The notes beneath the pieces were generated by a model that did no database searches, was not told the origin of the DNA, and saw nothing but the letters and a program-made list of their open reading frames with translations. From Atrichornis clamosus (lineage: Eukaryota; Chordata; Aves; Passeriformes; Menuridae): DNA of 64,000 nt. Where the stretch lies: positions 267,608 through 331,607 of the forward strand of contig WBMZ01002991.1 of assembly GCA_013400975.1 (NCBI GenBank). The letters are read 5' to 3'. Shown one piece after another: positions 55,001 through 64,000 of this stretch. Within the stretch, counting starts at the first letter, position 1, and every line of letters begins with the position of its first letter. The position numbers and the translations under genes were made by a program.

Positions 55001-57973
55001 AAACTAATTCTGTTTAAAACAGCCCCATTCTAACATCTCAGCTTCTATGTAGTCATTTCACTGGAAGATAGGCAAGCTGTTTACGTGGGAGGTGAGACAC
55101 ACACTCATCACAGAGAAACTGAGGCACAGCTAAATGACTCATGTAAGCCATCAGGGACATCTACCCCAGACAGGAATGGAAACCTGTCAAGTTACTAACT
55201 GAGCTGTGCTGTAACTTCACCCCGACTCACAGCACATGACCAGAAGCCAGTATGTCAAATAGGCTGCTGAGATTTTAACTGAAGTACAGGTTATATTGTT
55301 ATCAATTTTTTTCCCTGTTAATAATTTCTTTCTGTCTTTCTGTTTCAAGTGTCACAGTCCATCCACCGGATCCTTTGAGCTAACAGACCTATAGTTTTGG
55401 ATTGCACTCCGCTGCTGCACCTGCTTGTTGGTACCTTACTTATCAATTTGTGGCTAAACATTCTTTCCACAGACCATCTCGCTCCTTTTCTGTTTTCTGC
55501 TGTGTAATCCCTCTCCTAAGCTTTGTTTCTGAAAGCAGGCCAAGTACTGCAGTTTTTCTCAAACTAAACTATAAAATTATTACTTTTGCATTTTTCCATG
55601 TCACGGCGTGACTGATATCTTTATCCTTATGAATAGCCCCTTAAATAATCCATAAAACCTGGACCTGATGATCTTAATCCCTCACTTGTATGTAACCTCC
55701 TCTGGGCAAAGCTTAATAAGCACCAATAGCTTTCTAAGCTTACAGCTCACTAGAGAGACTGGATGAATGTCAGGCTTTATGATATTTCTACTGTAAATTC
55801 AGTAAAGCTTAAGCTGCCAGAGAGATTATGAATACCATATGAATCCACAGCCAAAGTGACCAATACCTTTTAAGAACATGAAATAAAAAATGCAGGAGCA
55901 GCAGTGTTTCCCATTTTGTCTGTCTTGCTCTATTAGAAAAAGCAGACGAAAAGACTCCATTTTGCAGCATAACTTATGCTTTTACATCAACATAAAAAGA
56001 AATATGAACCCTGAGGGTCTACAGGCAAGTGCTGCCAAATGACATGTTCCTGTAAAGGTAAATGCCTCATTTTCATTTCAGTCAAGTATTAACAGCAGAC
56101 TACCTATCATCTCCTTCTCATCTAGCAAACATTTGTCTATTGAGCTGGGGCATTTCCAGTGTACCTTATTTATCTACTTATCATTCAGGGAGATAGGGAA
56201 ATATCTTTTCCATTTATTGAAAGTTTTAAAGATTTCAAACCTATTCCTGTGGAGGCAAGAAAGGAAAAGCCCCCACAGGGATGCACTTGAGATGTAAAAC
56301 ACTCAGGTTCAGCTCTGTGTTCTGATTTTGACCAGGGACCTATTTCTGAGTCTCCTACATGCCAAACCAGTGCCTGAGAAAAGAGGATGAACAGTCAGAG
56401 GCTGGAACACTTTGGCTGCTTTTACCAATCCAATGGCACCAATCATTTTCTTGCTGAAGTGGTTAGCCAGGGGCATATATGATGGTTTCATCAAAGCATG
56501 TCCTGGAGTTTGGCCTGGAGCTTTTGACCCATCTACTTGTTCACCACCAGCACAGCCAGCCATGGCCTGCTGCAGCTAGCTGAATGCACAGGTGAGCTGT
56601 GGCTGTCCCTCTCTGCCCTCACAGCACACTGGCTGGGACCTTCTGGCTCACGGCACCTGGGCTTGCTGTGTACCTGCGCTTTCAATTATCGATTATCTGT
56701 TATCAAGAGCAATTAGCAAAGGCTAATAATTTTGGGGTCTTAATGTCTTAGTCACCAGATAACAGCACACAGCAGACACAGATTAGAGCAGACTTCGCTG
56801 ATTTACTTTATGCTGAGAATGGCCACTGTGTGGTCCAGGATCATGTATGGCCCAGAACCATGGGGACACAAAATCTGTCAGCCAGTGGAGCCACAGGTGA
56901 GAAGAGATCCTAAACGCATTTCTGACTACACAGTTTAATGGAAATGGAAAACACCTATTAAAGTGACATGAATCTGGAAAGTGGTACTGAACAGCAATAA
57001 CATTGCTTTTTCTCTAAAAAAATTAAAAGAGAAGTACAGGTTTTAAAAATTAAAAAAAAAGCACTTTTTTTTCTAAAGAAAAAAAATTACCAAAGAAACT
57101 AGAACTCTTTTTATATATAAACAATCCTTTTTACAATGGCAAGTCTGTAAAAGCAAAACTACCCAACTGATACAGAATTAGCTGAGGACCACAAGCTGCT
57201 CCAAAATTTTCGTATGCTCCGGAATAAACTCCAGAACCTTTTTTACAGCAAAGCAACTGGAGCTCCTAAAATACTTTGCACTCTAGTGGTTAGGACAAGA
57301 CATTTAGTACATTAAATCTCTCATTCATATGTTTAAAGAAAACAATCAGAATGTATTACATTACGCTGTGCTGAAGTGCCACTGCAGATGATGTCAAGTT
57401 TAAACTCTTTATAGTGTACTCTTCACAATGTTTAAATTCTTTGGAGTGCTCGATTATCTTACATACTTACATATAATTTGCCAAGCAATGTCTATTATCT
57501 GAATCATAAAAGCATTTAAAAATAATAAGGACACTACAGTTATTTTACAACTTTGAACTACAGTGAAGTGTTATTGAATACACAATCTACAGGCACAAAC
57601 AGTACTGTGGAAAATGGAAGAAATACATGATTACTCACAGTATTCCAATAACCAGAAGAAATTCAAAAGAAGTAGACATTAACAAAGGAAACACAAAGAA
57701 AGGACAAAATGAAAGAGTTCAAAGAAGAAATCCAAAGGAAAAAAATAGTAAGAATTAAGAACAGCAAAATGATAAAAACCACCAAAACGAAAATTCAGCT
57801 GTAGCAGAACAGAGGACCCAAGCTATCAAACCCCAAATAATTACTATAATGCATCACTTTCATCAAAATGTCATATTGTACATAATTCAGTCATACATAA
57901 GCATAATCCTCAGTCATCAAAAGTTTGGCTCCTAGATCATTTATTTATGCAACAAGATAAATTGCTGATTTAC
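22035..57973 (-). other. ADGRG6 intron 2 (about 36 kb)
   Basis: Bounded by donor GCAG|gtaaat (57973) and acceptor ttattatcag (22035). It is mostly AT-rich, unique-looking sequence. It contains one recognisable LINE relic (about 41755-43050) and T- or A-runs (for example a T-run at about 36685-36701 and an A/T palindromic run near 52005-52022). GC-richer patches that I cannot assign lie at about 23760-23960, 28540-28810, 30430-30760 and 56530-56680. Open frames up to about 155 codons occur on both strands but none has recognisable homology, splice context or coding character. Large first introns commonly harbour enhancers, but none can be pinpointed without alignment. Confidence 0.85.
41755..43050 (+). 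mobile_element. Diverged CR1/L3-type LINE, 3' part
   Basis: Plus-strand sequence follows the order of the CR1/L3 reverse-transcriptase region and 3' UTR. It has a gtcaacatgactttgt start, a ttccacaggcgtctttgctgg segment (QG-hairpin area of the polymerase), aaagtttgctggtgatgg (the F-A-D-D active-site area), and atggcaaataaaattcaatg. The C-terminal part follows from about 42610: gggaaagaggcgatgtaatg, gtctacaaaa, ggttcttcatacagc, cactccctgcccgaggacac, ending near a CR1-like attgggctgctttgatccc. Frames are broken throughout. The block from about 42245 to 42610 does not match my recollection of the family and may be divergence or a nested insertion. Family-level call is good; subfamily is unknown. 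Confidence 0.65.
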
Positions 57974-58074
57974 CTGCTTGCTGCATGCATACAATAAATG
58001 TGGTAAACAGGCAGAGACAGTGCTGCAGCTTCCATTTCCAGTGATAGCACCACATTTCACTTACATGAGACATC
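57974..58074 (-). CDS. ADGRG6: ADGRG6 exon 2: start codon remainder and signal peptide
   Basis: The acceptor is tcttcccccacag|G and the donor GCAG|gtaaatc. Splicing to exon 1 (ending CACCAT) gives CACC ATG ATG TCT, so the protein begins MMSHVSEMWCYHWKWK. Human ADGRG6 begins MMFRSDRMWSCHWKWK: the double Met, the Met at position 8 and HWKWK all align, which fixes the start. A hydrophobic, Cys-rich core (LCLFTTFIVCM) follows the basic HWKWK stretch, giving a signal peptide probably cleaved near the AAHG junction with the CUB exon. The exon ends in phase 1. A start at the second or eighth Met cannot be excluded from sequence alone. Confidence 0.95.
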
Positions 58075-61000
58075 CTGTGGGGGAAGAAAAGAGCAGGCAA
58101 GAATTCAGAGAGTTTTACAAGATAAGAAAATGAGAAAAATACTGTAGTTGGTCAAACTAATAACTAGCAGTAAATATAGTAGCACTTGAAAATTATGGGT
58201 GGCCCTAGCATTGCTTAATGGGAACAGAAGTCTGCTTCAAAGGGTCAGAAGTTATATTGTCTGGTTCTCAGCAGACAGCAAAGTGGAAGACTGGTCAAAG
58301 CAGATACATGTGGGTGATATTTCACTAAAAGAAAGGAGAAGTACAGTCTGAAAGACTTAAGTTGTAGGGGTTTTTTGAAATAGGAAGTTTTGCTTTATTT
58401 ACCTAATTTACACATATAAACACATTTATTGAATTTGATTATATATAATATATACGGTTTTGTTATTAACTGTTTAAAGATGGCAGGTGATAATTGCCGC
58501 TGCACTTAACAAGGTTCTCCATTTTTCAGTTCTAATGCTTTGACAGCTACGACATTTTCTGCTGACAACTTTTATGAAAATCCTAAAACTTTCCTTGCCA
58601 AAATCTAGGAGCTCATTTGTGCTGCCAGAGAAGTCAGGGAATTCCTGATTATTTAATAAAACAATTGCAATTATAGAAAACCGTCTATTGGTTACAGCTT
58701 GATATTAAAGTTTCCTTTCCCTTAAAGCCTAGAGGATATTTAACAGCTAAACCAAAATGTTTCCTCCATTGTGGGCAGAACAGGAAGCAAAAAAGACTCT
58801 TAATAAATTTATTCAGACCTTTAACCATATATCCAAAATGAATGGTGCTCCACTACATTCCTGTCTCTTTTTATTCAACAAGTTAGCAGCAAACAAAAGG
58901 AATTAACAGGTAATGAAAGACAACAGTCATTATTTTGACCAGCTCCTTCCCCTCCTATTTGTTGATGATAACTGACTTTAGTTCAGTAAGATATTATCTA
59001 CCTATAATGGGAGAAAACTCTTCATTCTCCTCCACAGATATTGCTGTGATCCACCAGCAAAAGCTGGGGGCAAATATAAAACCTTTCCCAGTGTTTCTTC
59101 CCAAAGTGGAAGCCGATGCAGCAAGATAAACCATTGTAAGGGAACAACTAATGTTTCAGCTTTAAAAACTGCAGTTCATCAAAGCCCTCCTGTGGGCTAG
59201 ACGCCAGTGAGCCCAGGTAAATGGCACTGCAGCAGACTGCTGCAATCAGCCAGGCTTCCCTTGAGTGCAGTGTTACACAGCACAGGTATCTGATTACAAA
59301 AGAAGTTCAGTTCTTTATGGGTAGTTGTATCAAATTAGGAATCTGAAGCAGATTTTTTTTTTTCTGAGATATTGTAAAGTCAAATGTAACAAGTGTTGAA
59401 GACAAGCACAGAAAACACTGGGCTCTGAAATACAAGAATCTCTTTGATGAAGCCAGACATACAACATAACCGGATTATCAAACAATAGAATTATTGTCCT
59501 TCAACTTAGAGATCCAAAAATCCGTATTAAAATCTCAGACAACAGAAAGCTGAGGTTTTGGAACTGTTACTGTTCAATGTATATAATTCATAAATCCACA
59601 ACACCTTTAATATTAATTTAGAAAATTGAATTTGAGCAGAAGTCCTCTGAAGACATGAAAACAGTTACACACACATGCAAGCACATACGGCATGCATATA
59701 TACACTCACGGTGTGGGGAAATGGAAATGTTGGGGCTAACAGCGTGACGTACCAGACATACAAAAGAAGATTGCTGTTCCTACAGAAGAAAGAGTTGCAG
59801 GTACTGGTGAGCTACACGCCATCCTGCTGCATAATCTACCAATGCAAACCTGTAGATGTGGTTGCATTACCAGTTTTTGTTCGTTGGTTTGTTTTGAGCA
59901 AACACATTTACAGTTATCAGACTTGGAAACAGCCACTAAAAATTATTTATTAATTCAGAATAAATCTGTGTTGTTTTTCATCAAAATGATACATTGTCTG
60001 CATCATCACTCTTGATGTCTCTGTGAGCTCAAAGTTTTTGTTCATTTAATAACTGGAGAATCCAAGACACGTTCGAGATACTCAAGGTAAAATAACATGA
60101 CAAACTTCTCTTGTCTAGGTCTGGTGTGAACCTACCCAGATACTCTGCCTCTAATGCCTTTCTTAAAGAATACGAAACTCTGCATTAGTCTGAGTGAGGT
60201 ATTTAATTTGGGCAATTTCTATTTGTTAATGTTTACTTGCATTGTGGTAATGCTTACAAGCCAGTACTCCATGGTACTCCATGGTGATAGTTTACTGTTT
60301 CCTCATCAACACTCATATAAAAAGTACTAGTCAAGAAAGATTTCGAGAACATGGATAATCAACTGAGCAGAGCATAAATAAGTGCAAACAATAAGGCAGA
60401 AAGAAGTAGCTACATCTTTCCCCAGGGAAAAAAAAGCAAGATAATTATATAATTGCTATTAAAAAATACACAATTCTCCACCAAAATAAACAAATCAAAC
60501 AAATATATAAAAAATAGCAAACTTGTCTTCTCCACTTAGGTTCTCTACTGCTGAAGGACAAAACAATTCCCTTTACACCACATCATCTCAGTTGACAAGA
60601 AAGAAAGGTTTATCAAACTTGAATGAACACAGAAGAAGTACGCTACCAAAATACTCCACTAATGTGGGCACCATGAGTCAGATCTGTTTCTTTTGGAGAA
60701 GATTGCTAAAGAACTATTTTAAAGTGCATAACCTCTAGCTGAGTGTTATAAATTAGTGAGGAAATCAGTTATTTATATGATCTGAGGACCCTGCAGAGAC
60801 AAAAAGTCAAAATTCAAAAAACTGGCAGCTCACAGACTGCTCACAGCTTTACACTGTGATGTGTAACACTCATGTCCACACAAGAAGTTGTCAGGGATGG
60901 AAGTCAGATAACACATTGCCAACAAAAAGGCTTCTTCCACAACAAAATCCAACTCTGATATTTTTATAATTTGACATTCCAGACAATTATGATAAGGTGT

Positions 61001-63725
61001 TTTAATAACTGATAAATACTTTCTAGGCATTAAAAAAGCACAAGATAGTTGCAGATGTTATTCATGTCTTAATAGATACTATGTTTATATTTATTTTAAG
61101 GTTCTTTTTCTTGGTTACTAGTGTTAATTAACATCTAGAAGTGAATCCAAACAGCATATGAATAATTCAATAGAAAAATTAACAAACAGTTCTGGGCTAG
61201 TTTATAGCTTATCAAGGGATAATATGGTCCCCTGACAGCAGACTTGATGGCCCAAGAGATCCCTTTGGTATTGTGTTATTTTAAATAGTACTTAGAAGAC
61301 GTGTTCTATCATTTAATATTCATTAACAGCACAGGGAATGGATATCAGAACAGCAATGTACTAAAACACACCACGAGTTTAGGTAAGCAAAAGGATGGAC
61401 CTTTTTCATAACAAAGATCTCAGAACATATATAGATTATTTCAGACTTTAGCTTTGGTTACCTTAAAATCGCTGAACACTGTTCATAGTGAGTTTTCTTG
61501 TCTATTTTGTATCAATGTAAAAGAAAAAGCCCTGTTCTTTCCCCAGCTGGTAACACACTAGCAGCTTTGAAGAAATCACTCTAGATTGTCAAACACAGAA
61601 TCAAAACATTTCACCCAACATGTGTGGGAGCTATTAGGACACCTATGGTAGGAGTACATCCACTACAACTGGATGCAGTCTCAAAACAGCAATCCATTTT
61701 CACGGGTTTTTTTGTGGGTTTTGGCCTTCTGTGGAGTCTGATAGAAGTACTAATTTTTCTATGGACTTGCATTTCCCATTGTAGACACTGTGTGACATGA
61801 CCAGCTATGCACTCTAGCAACCAATTCAGTACAGTCCAGTCCTCAGCTACTTTCATTTCCTTTAACATAGAGAGACAATGAGCTTATTCACAATTCATTT
61901 CAGAAGAGCAAAATAGACATGTAATTTATCTAAACCATAAATGGATGGTAACTTGACATAGTTCAAGATGGAATTACTGGGAGTTTTGCTACAACCAACT
62001 ACCAAATCTTTTACTCTACATGCCAGCAGCCAGCTAGCAGGCACAACAGCATCGCCTTTTAGGGAATATTCAGCTCTGCAAGACAACGTACACAAAATGT
62101 GAAAAACGCTGGAGCATTTCATTTGTATACTGCACCATCCCAAAACATGCAATACAAATTTGAATACACCATCTTCCTTGTTCAAAACTTTGTCAAAGTT
62201 CCCTGGAGTAGAATTCTGCCTCAGGCACATTGACGTGACTTTCTTTGGTCTTTGACATGTCTAAAGCTATTAAGGAAAAATGTTGCTGACACCTTAAAAT
62301 TAAAAGAAAGATAACATCAATTTCACAATTTTTTTTCTCACATAGATTGTAAACAAAAATATTTTAAGCTTAATCACTCTCAAGAGGAACTACAAGTGAA
62401 AGATGATTGCAACTCTGTTTAGTTCCCCAAGGTTAATAGAGGAGTTGATTTTAACTTTGAAATCCTTGCTTTAAACTGTAGTACATTAATGTCTTGAAAG
62501 ATTAATTACACAATACTCCTTAAAACTTTCATTTTGTTAAGTACTACTTGTTCCTAATTATTCTTACAGTCAACCTTGAAAACACCCTCGTGCTCATCAA
62601 AAGAGATGAAAAAAAAAGACACTGCCTTTTAATTTAAACAGTAGCAGCGCTATCAGATCCATCTAAGTCCCTTGGCTTTCCTTTCAAAAGGAACTTTTCC
62701 CAGTTGCAGGCAACAAATCTGCTGGCAATTTTCAAGCCGGTAGCACTGCAACACTAGATCTTTAGGAACTTCTCATTTCTGCCTTAACTTCACAGTGCAC
62801 TGTGAGAAACCCCTGCCCTTTTCCGCTTGTTCTGATTCCCTTGGGTGCATCCACAGGTCCCCGCTCCTGGCTGTGAACGCACCAGCCAAACGCCCAACCA
62901 CAAACCTCAGTACCTCGCCTTACCTTCGGCGAGAGACAGTCAATAAGGCAGAACTATGTCGGAGAAGGCGCCCAGAGGCCACGGCACTGTCCCGCCCGGG
63001 GCCGGGCGGCGTTCGGCGGGAGGGGGAGCCCCCGGCTCGGCCGCAGCGCTCCCGCCCGTCCCTCGCCCCGCGACGGTGGCGGAACCCCGCGCTGCCCCCG
63101 CTCCATGCGCTGCGGAGAGTCGCGGTGGGGCTGGGAATGTTTCATGAAGCCCGCCCGGCCCTCCCTCTCTCTTTCCCTACTTTTTTCCTGCTTGTGCTGG
63201 CACCTCACCTGGAAGGCTGCCTGTGGTGCTAGGGCTCCTGGACGTGAGCGACCGCGGCCCCGAGCCGAGAGACCGGGACCGGGCAGATGCCGGGGCACCG
63301 GCGTTCAGGGCAGGCGGCCAGCGGCGCCGAGTGTTTCGCTACTTGTTCGCAAGCACGGGGAAATTCACCAGAGCGGTCCTAAGGACGGGGTTAGAGTACC
63401 CTGCGAAAGGCAGCGGCCGCCCGGCAGCCGGCGGGGCAGCCGCCGACGGACACGGAGCCCGGACGGGGCAGAGCGCCGCCAGCCCTGCCCTCTAAGCTCC
63501 CGGCGAGAAACTCCCCCGTTTCCCCATTCTTTCAGCCTTGCCTACCTGCTCGGCTCAAGCCTGAACATTACTCACCACCTACTGTGGGTGGTGGTGGGGG
63601 AAGCCCTGCCGATCTGCCCGGGGCTCCTCGCCCCACGGTGGAGCCCGCGGGAGTTATCCGCGCTACCCCAGCGCCGCGGGCGGCCAGCCGCAGCCCTCAC
63701 CCCGGAGTCCGGAGAAGAGACTTAC
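58075..63725 (-). other. ADGRG6 intron 1
   Basis: Bounded by donor CAT|gtaagt (63725) and acceptor cccccacag (58075). The first 800 bases belong to the CpG island. The remainder is AT-rich with short A/T runs. A short CR1-like relic is suspected at about 61190-61290 and a ten-base tandem (tactccatgg) sits near 60270. No gene seen. Confidence 0.85.
61190..61290 (+). mobile_element. Possible CR1 LINE 3'-end relic
   Basis: The stretch gggctagt...gacttgatggcccaagagatcccttt resembles the 3' untranslated end of old amniote CR1/L3-type LINEs, in which a 'GGGCTAGATGGACC' or 'GACTTGATGACC...AGGTCCCTT' segment is typical. It is heavily diverged and short; the call is by eye only. Confidence 0.3.
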
Positions 63726-63735
63726 ATGGTGACAT
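63726..63735 (-). promoter_or_regulatory. Upstream ORF 3 (MSP), completed only after splicing
   Basis: ATG at 63735-63733 reads TCA, CCA, then T joined to GA of exon 2 (58074-58073) to give TGA. Its stop overlaps the main start as ATGA. The ORF is three codons long and exists only in the spliced mRNA. Confidence 0.55.
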
Positions 63736-63770
63736 TACGGGGCGGCTCTCCTCCGGGTCTCAGCAACCAT
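63735..63770 (-). promoter_or_regulatory. Upstream ORF 2 (MVAETRRRAAP)
   Basis: ATG at 63770-63768 has a strong context (A at -3, G at +4) and runs 11 codons to TAA at 63737-63735. That stop shares its last base with the next ATG (TAATG), a layout that allows termination-reinitiation. Confidence 0.55.
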
Positions 63771-63834
63771 CCTCCCGCGCTGCCGCTCGCTCTGCCTCTG
63801 GCCCGCTCCCTCGCCGGCTTCTCGCGAAGGTCAT
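63760..63834 (-). promoter_or_regulatory. Upstream ORF 1 in ADGRG6 5' UTR (24 codons)
   Basis: ATG at 63834-63832 (G at -3, A at +4) opens an Arg/Ala-rich 24-codon frame ending at TGA 63762-63760. It overlaps the start of the next upstream ORF in another frame. It counts only if transcription starts upstream of 63834. Probably regulatory rather than peptide-producing. Confidence 0.5.
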
Positions 63835-64000
63835 CGCTCCTTGCCCACCTCTTCCACGCCCGCGCCGATCCGCTCCTCCTCCGCCGCGATGCTTCTCCCA
63901 CCCCGCGCCGCGCCGGGACCTGCCTCTCTCTGCACAAGTCGGGGAAACTTCGGTGTCGAGGGAAGCCGCCCCCGCGGAGGACAGGGGCCGCCCCGCCCGC

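Larger units (their letters stand above)
62930..64000. promoter_or_regulatory. CpG-island promoter region of ADGRG6
   Basis: Base composition changes abruptly at about 62930 from AT-rich intron to very GC-rich, CpG-dense sequence that continues to the end of the window. It covers exon 1 and about 800 bases of the start of intron 1. GC boxes (GGGCGG/CCGCCC) are clustered at the right edge (about 63966-64000), and a TCTCGCGA element, similar to the TCTCGCGAGA promoter motif, lies at 63820-63827. No TATA box was noticed. Open frames on either strand here are expected by-products of high GC and I do not call them genes. Confidence 0.8.
63726..64000 (-). other. ADGRG6: ADGRG6 exon 1 (5' UTR plus first two bases of start codon); 5' end undetermined
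   Basis: Minus-strand donor GTCACCAT|gtaagt at 63726/63725 is a near-perfect splice site, and the AT before it pairs with the first G of exon 2 to make the initiator ATG in a strong context (A at -3). The rest of the visible exon is GC-rich 5' UTR. The transcription start is not visible and may lie inside 63800-64000 or beyond the window. In the reading frame of the main ATG no stop was seen upstream as far as I read, so an N-terminal extension is not formally excluded, but homology to the human start argues against it. Confidence 0.8.

Noticed and set aside
62795..63495. Several plus- and minus-strand frames of 63-145 codons in the GC-rich region (for example 62795-63232 plus, 62954-63298 minus)
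   Set aside because: Overlapping Arg/Pro/Ala/Gly-rich frames on both strands are expected from CpG-island composition. No homology, signal or splice logic was seen.
63722..63937. 71-codon minus-strand frame ending RNVTM
   Set aside because: It begins at a TTG, not an ATG, and its last codons are the exon 1 end read through the donor site (ATG TAA). It is 5' UTR in the frame of the main start.

Overview
The window is a piece of a vertebrate genome, almost certainly a passerine bird. It carries the 5' half of one protein-coding gene on the minus strand: ADGRG6 (GPR126), an adhesion G-protein-coupled receptor. The bird call rests on a tRNA-Ile-headed SINE with a CR1-type tail at 18249-18391 (architecture of the passerine family TguSINE1), CR1 LINE relics, and an AT-rich intronic background that ends in a sharp CpG island. 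No bacterial-type features are present; most of the window is intron.

Layout, in transcription order (right to left): CpG-island promoter and 5' exon (about 62930-64000; exon 1 donor at 63726/63725); exon 2 with the signal peptide (57974-58074); a 36-kb intron; the CUB exon (21693-22034); the pentraxin/LamG-like exon (15575-16195); a 69-nt linker exon (10380-10448); an 84-nt linker exon (7232-7315); and a very large exon (2705-5776, 3072 nt). The SEA, GAIN and 7TM exons are not in the window and should lie beyond position 1. Every internal exon boundary is phase 1, so each domain is a symmetric cassette.

The outstanding feature is the 3072-nt exon. It is exactly 1024 codons long, open throughout, and has a phase-1 acceptor and a phase-1 donor. 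It would insert a Ser/Thr-rich, N-glycosylated, mucin-like stalk of about 1024 residues between the pentraxin domain and the rest of the receptor. Human ADGRG6 as I know it has no such segment: the 28-residue linker runs directly into the SEA domain. The paralogue ADGRG4 does have a long Ser/Thr-rich stretch in a comparable place. Other notable points are an initiator ATG split by intron 1, a chain of overlapping upstream ORFs, and a repeat-like echo between the linker exons and the end of the giant exon.

All annotations come from reading the sequence and from remembered family knowledge. No database search or transcript data was available.
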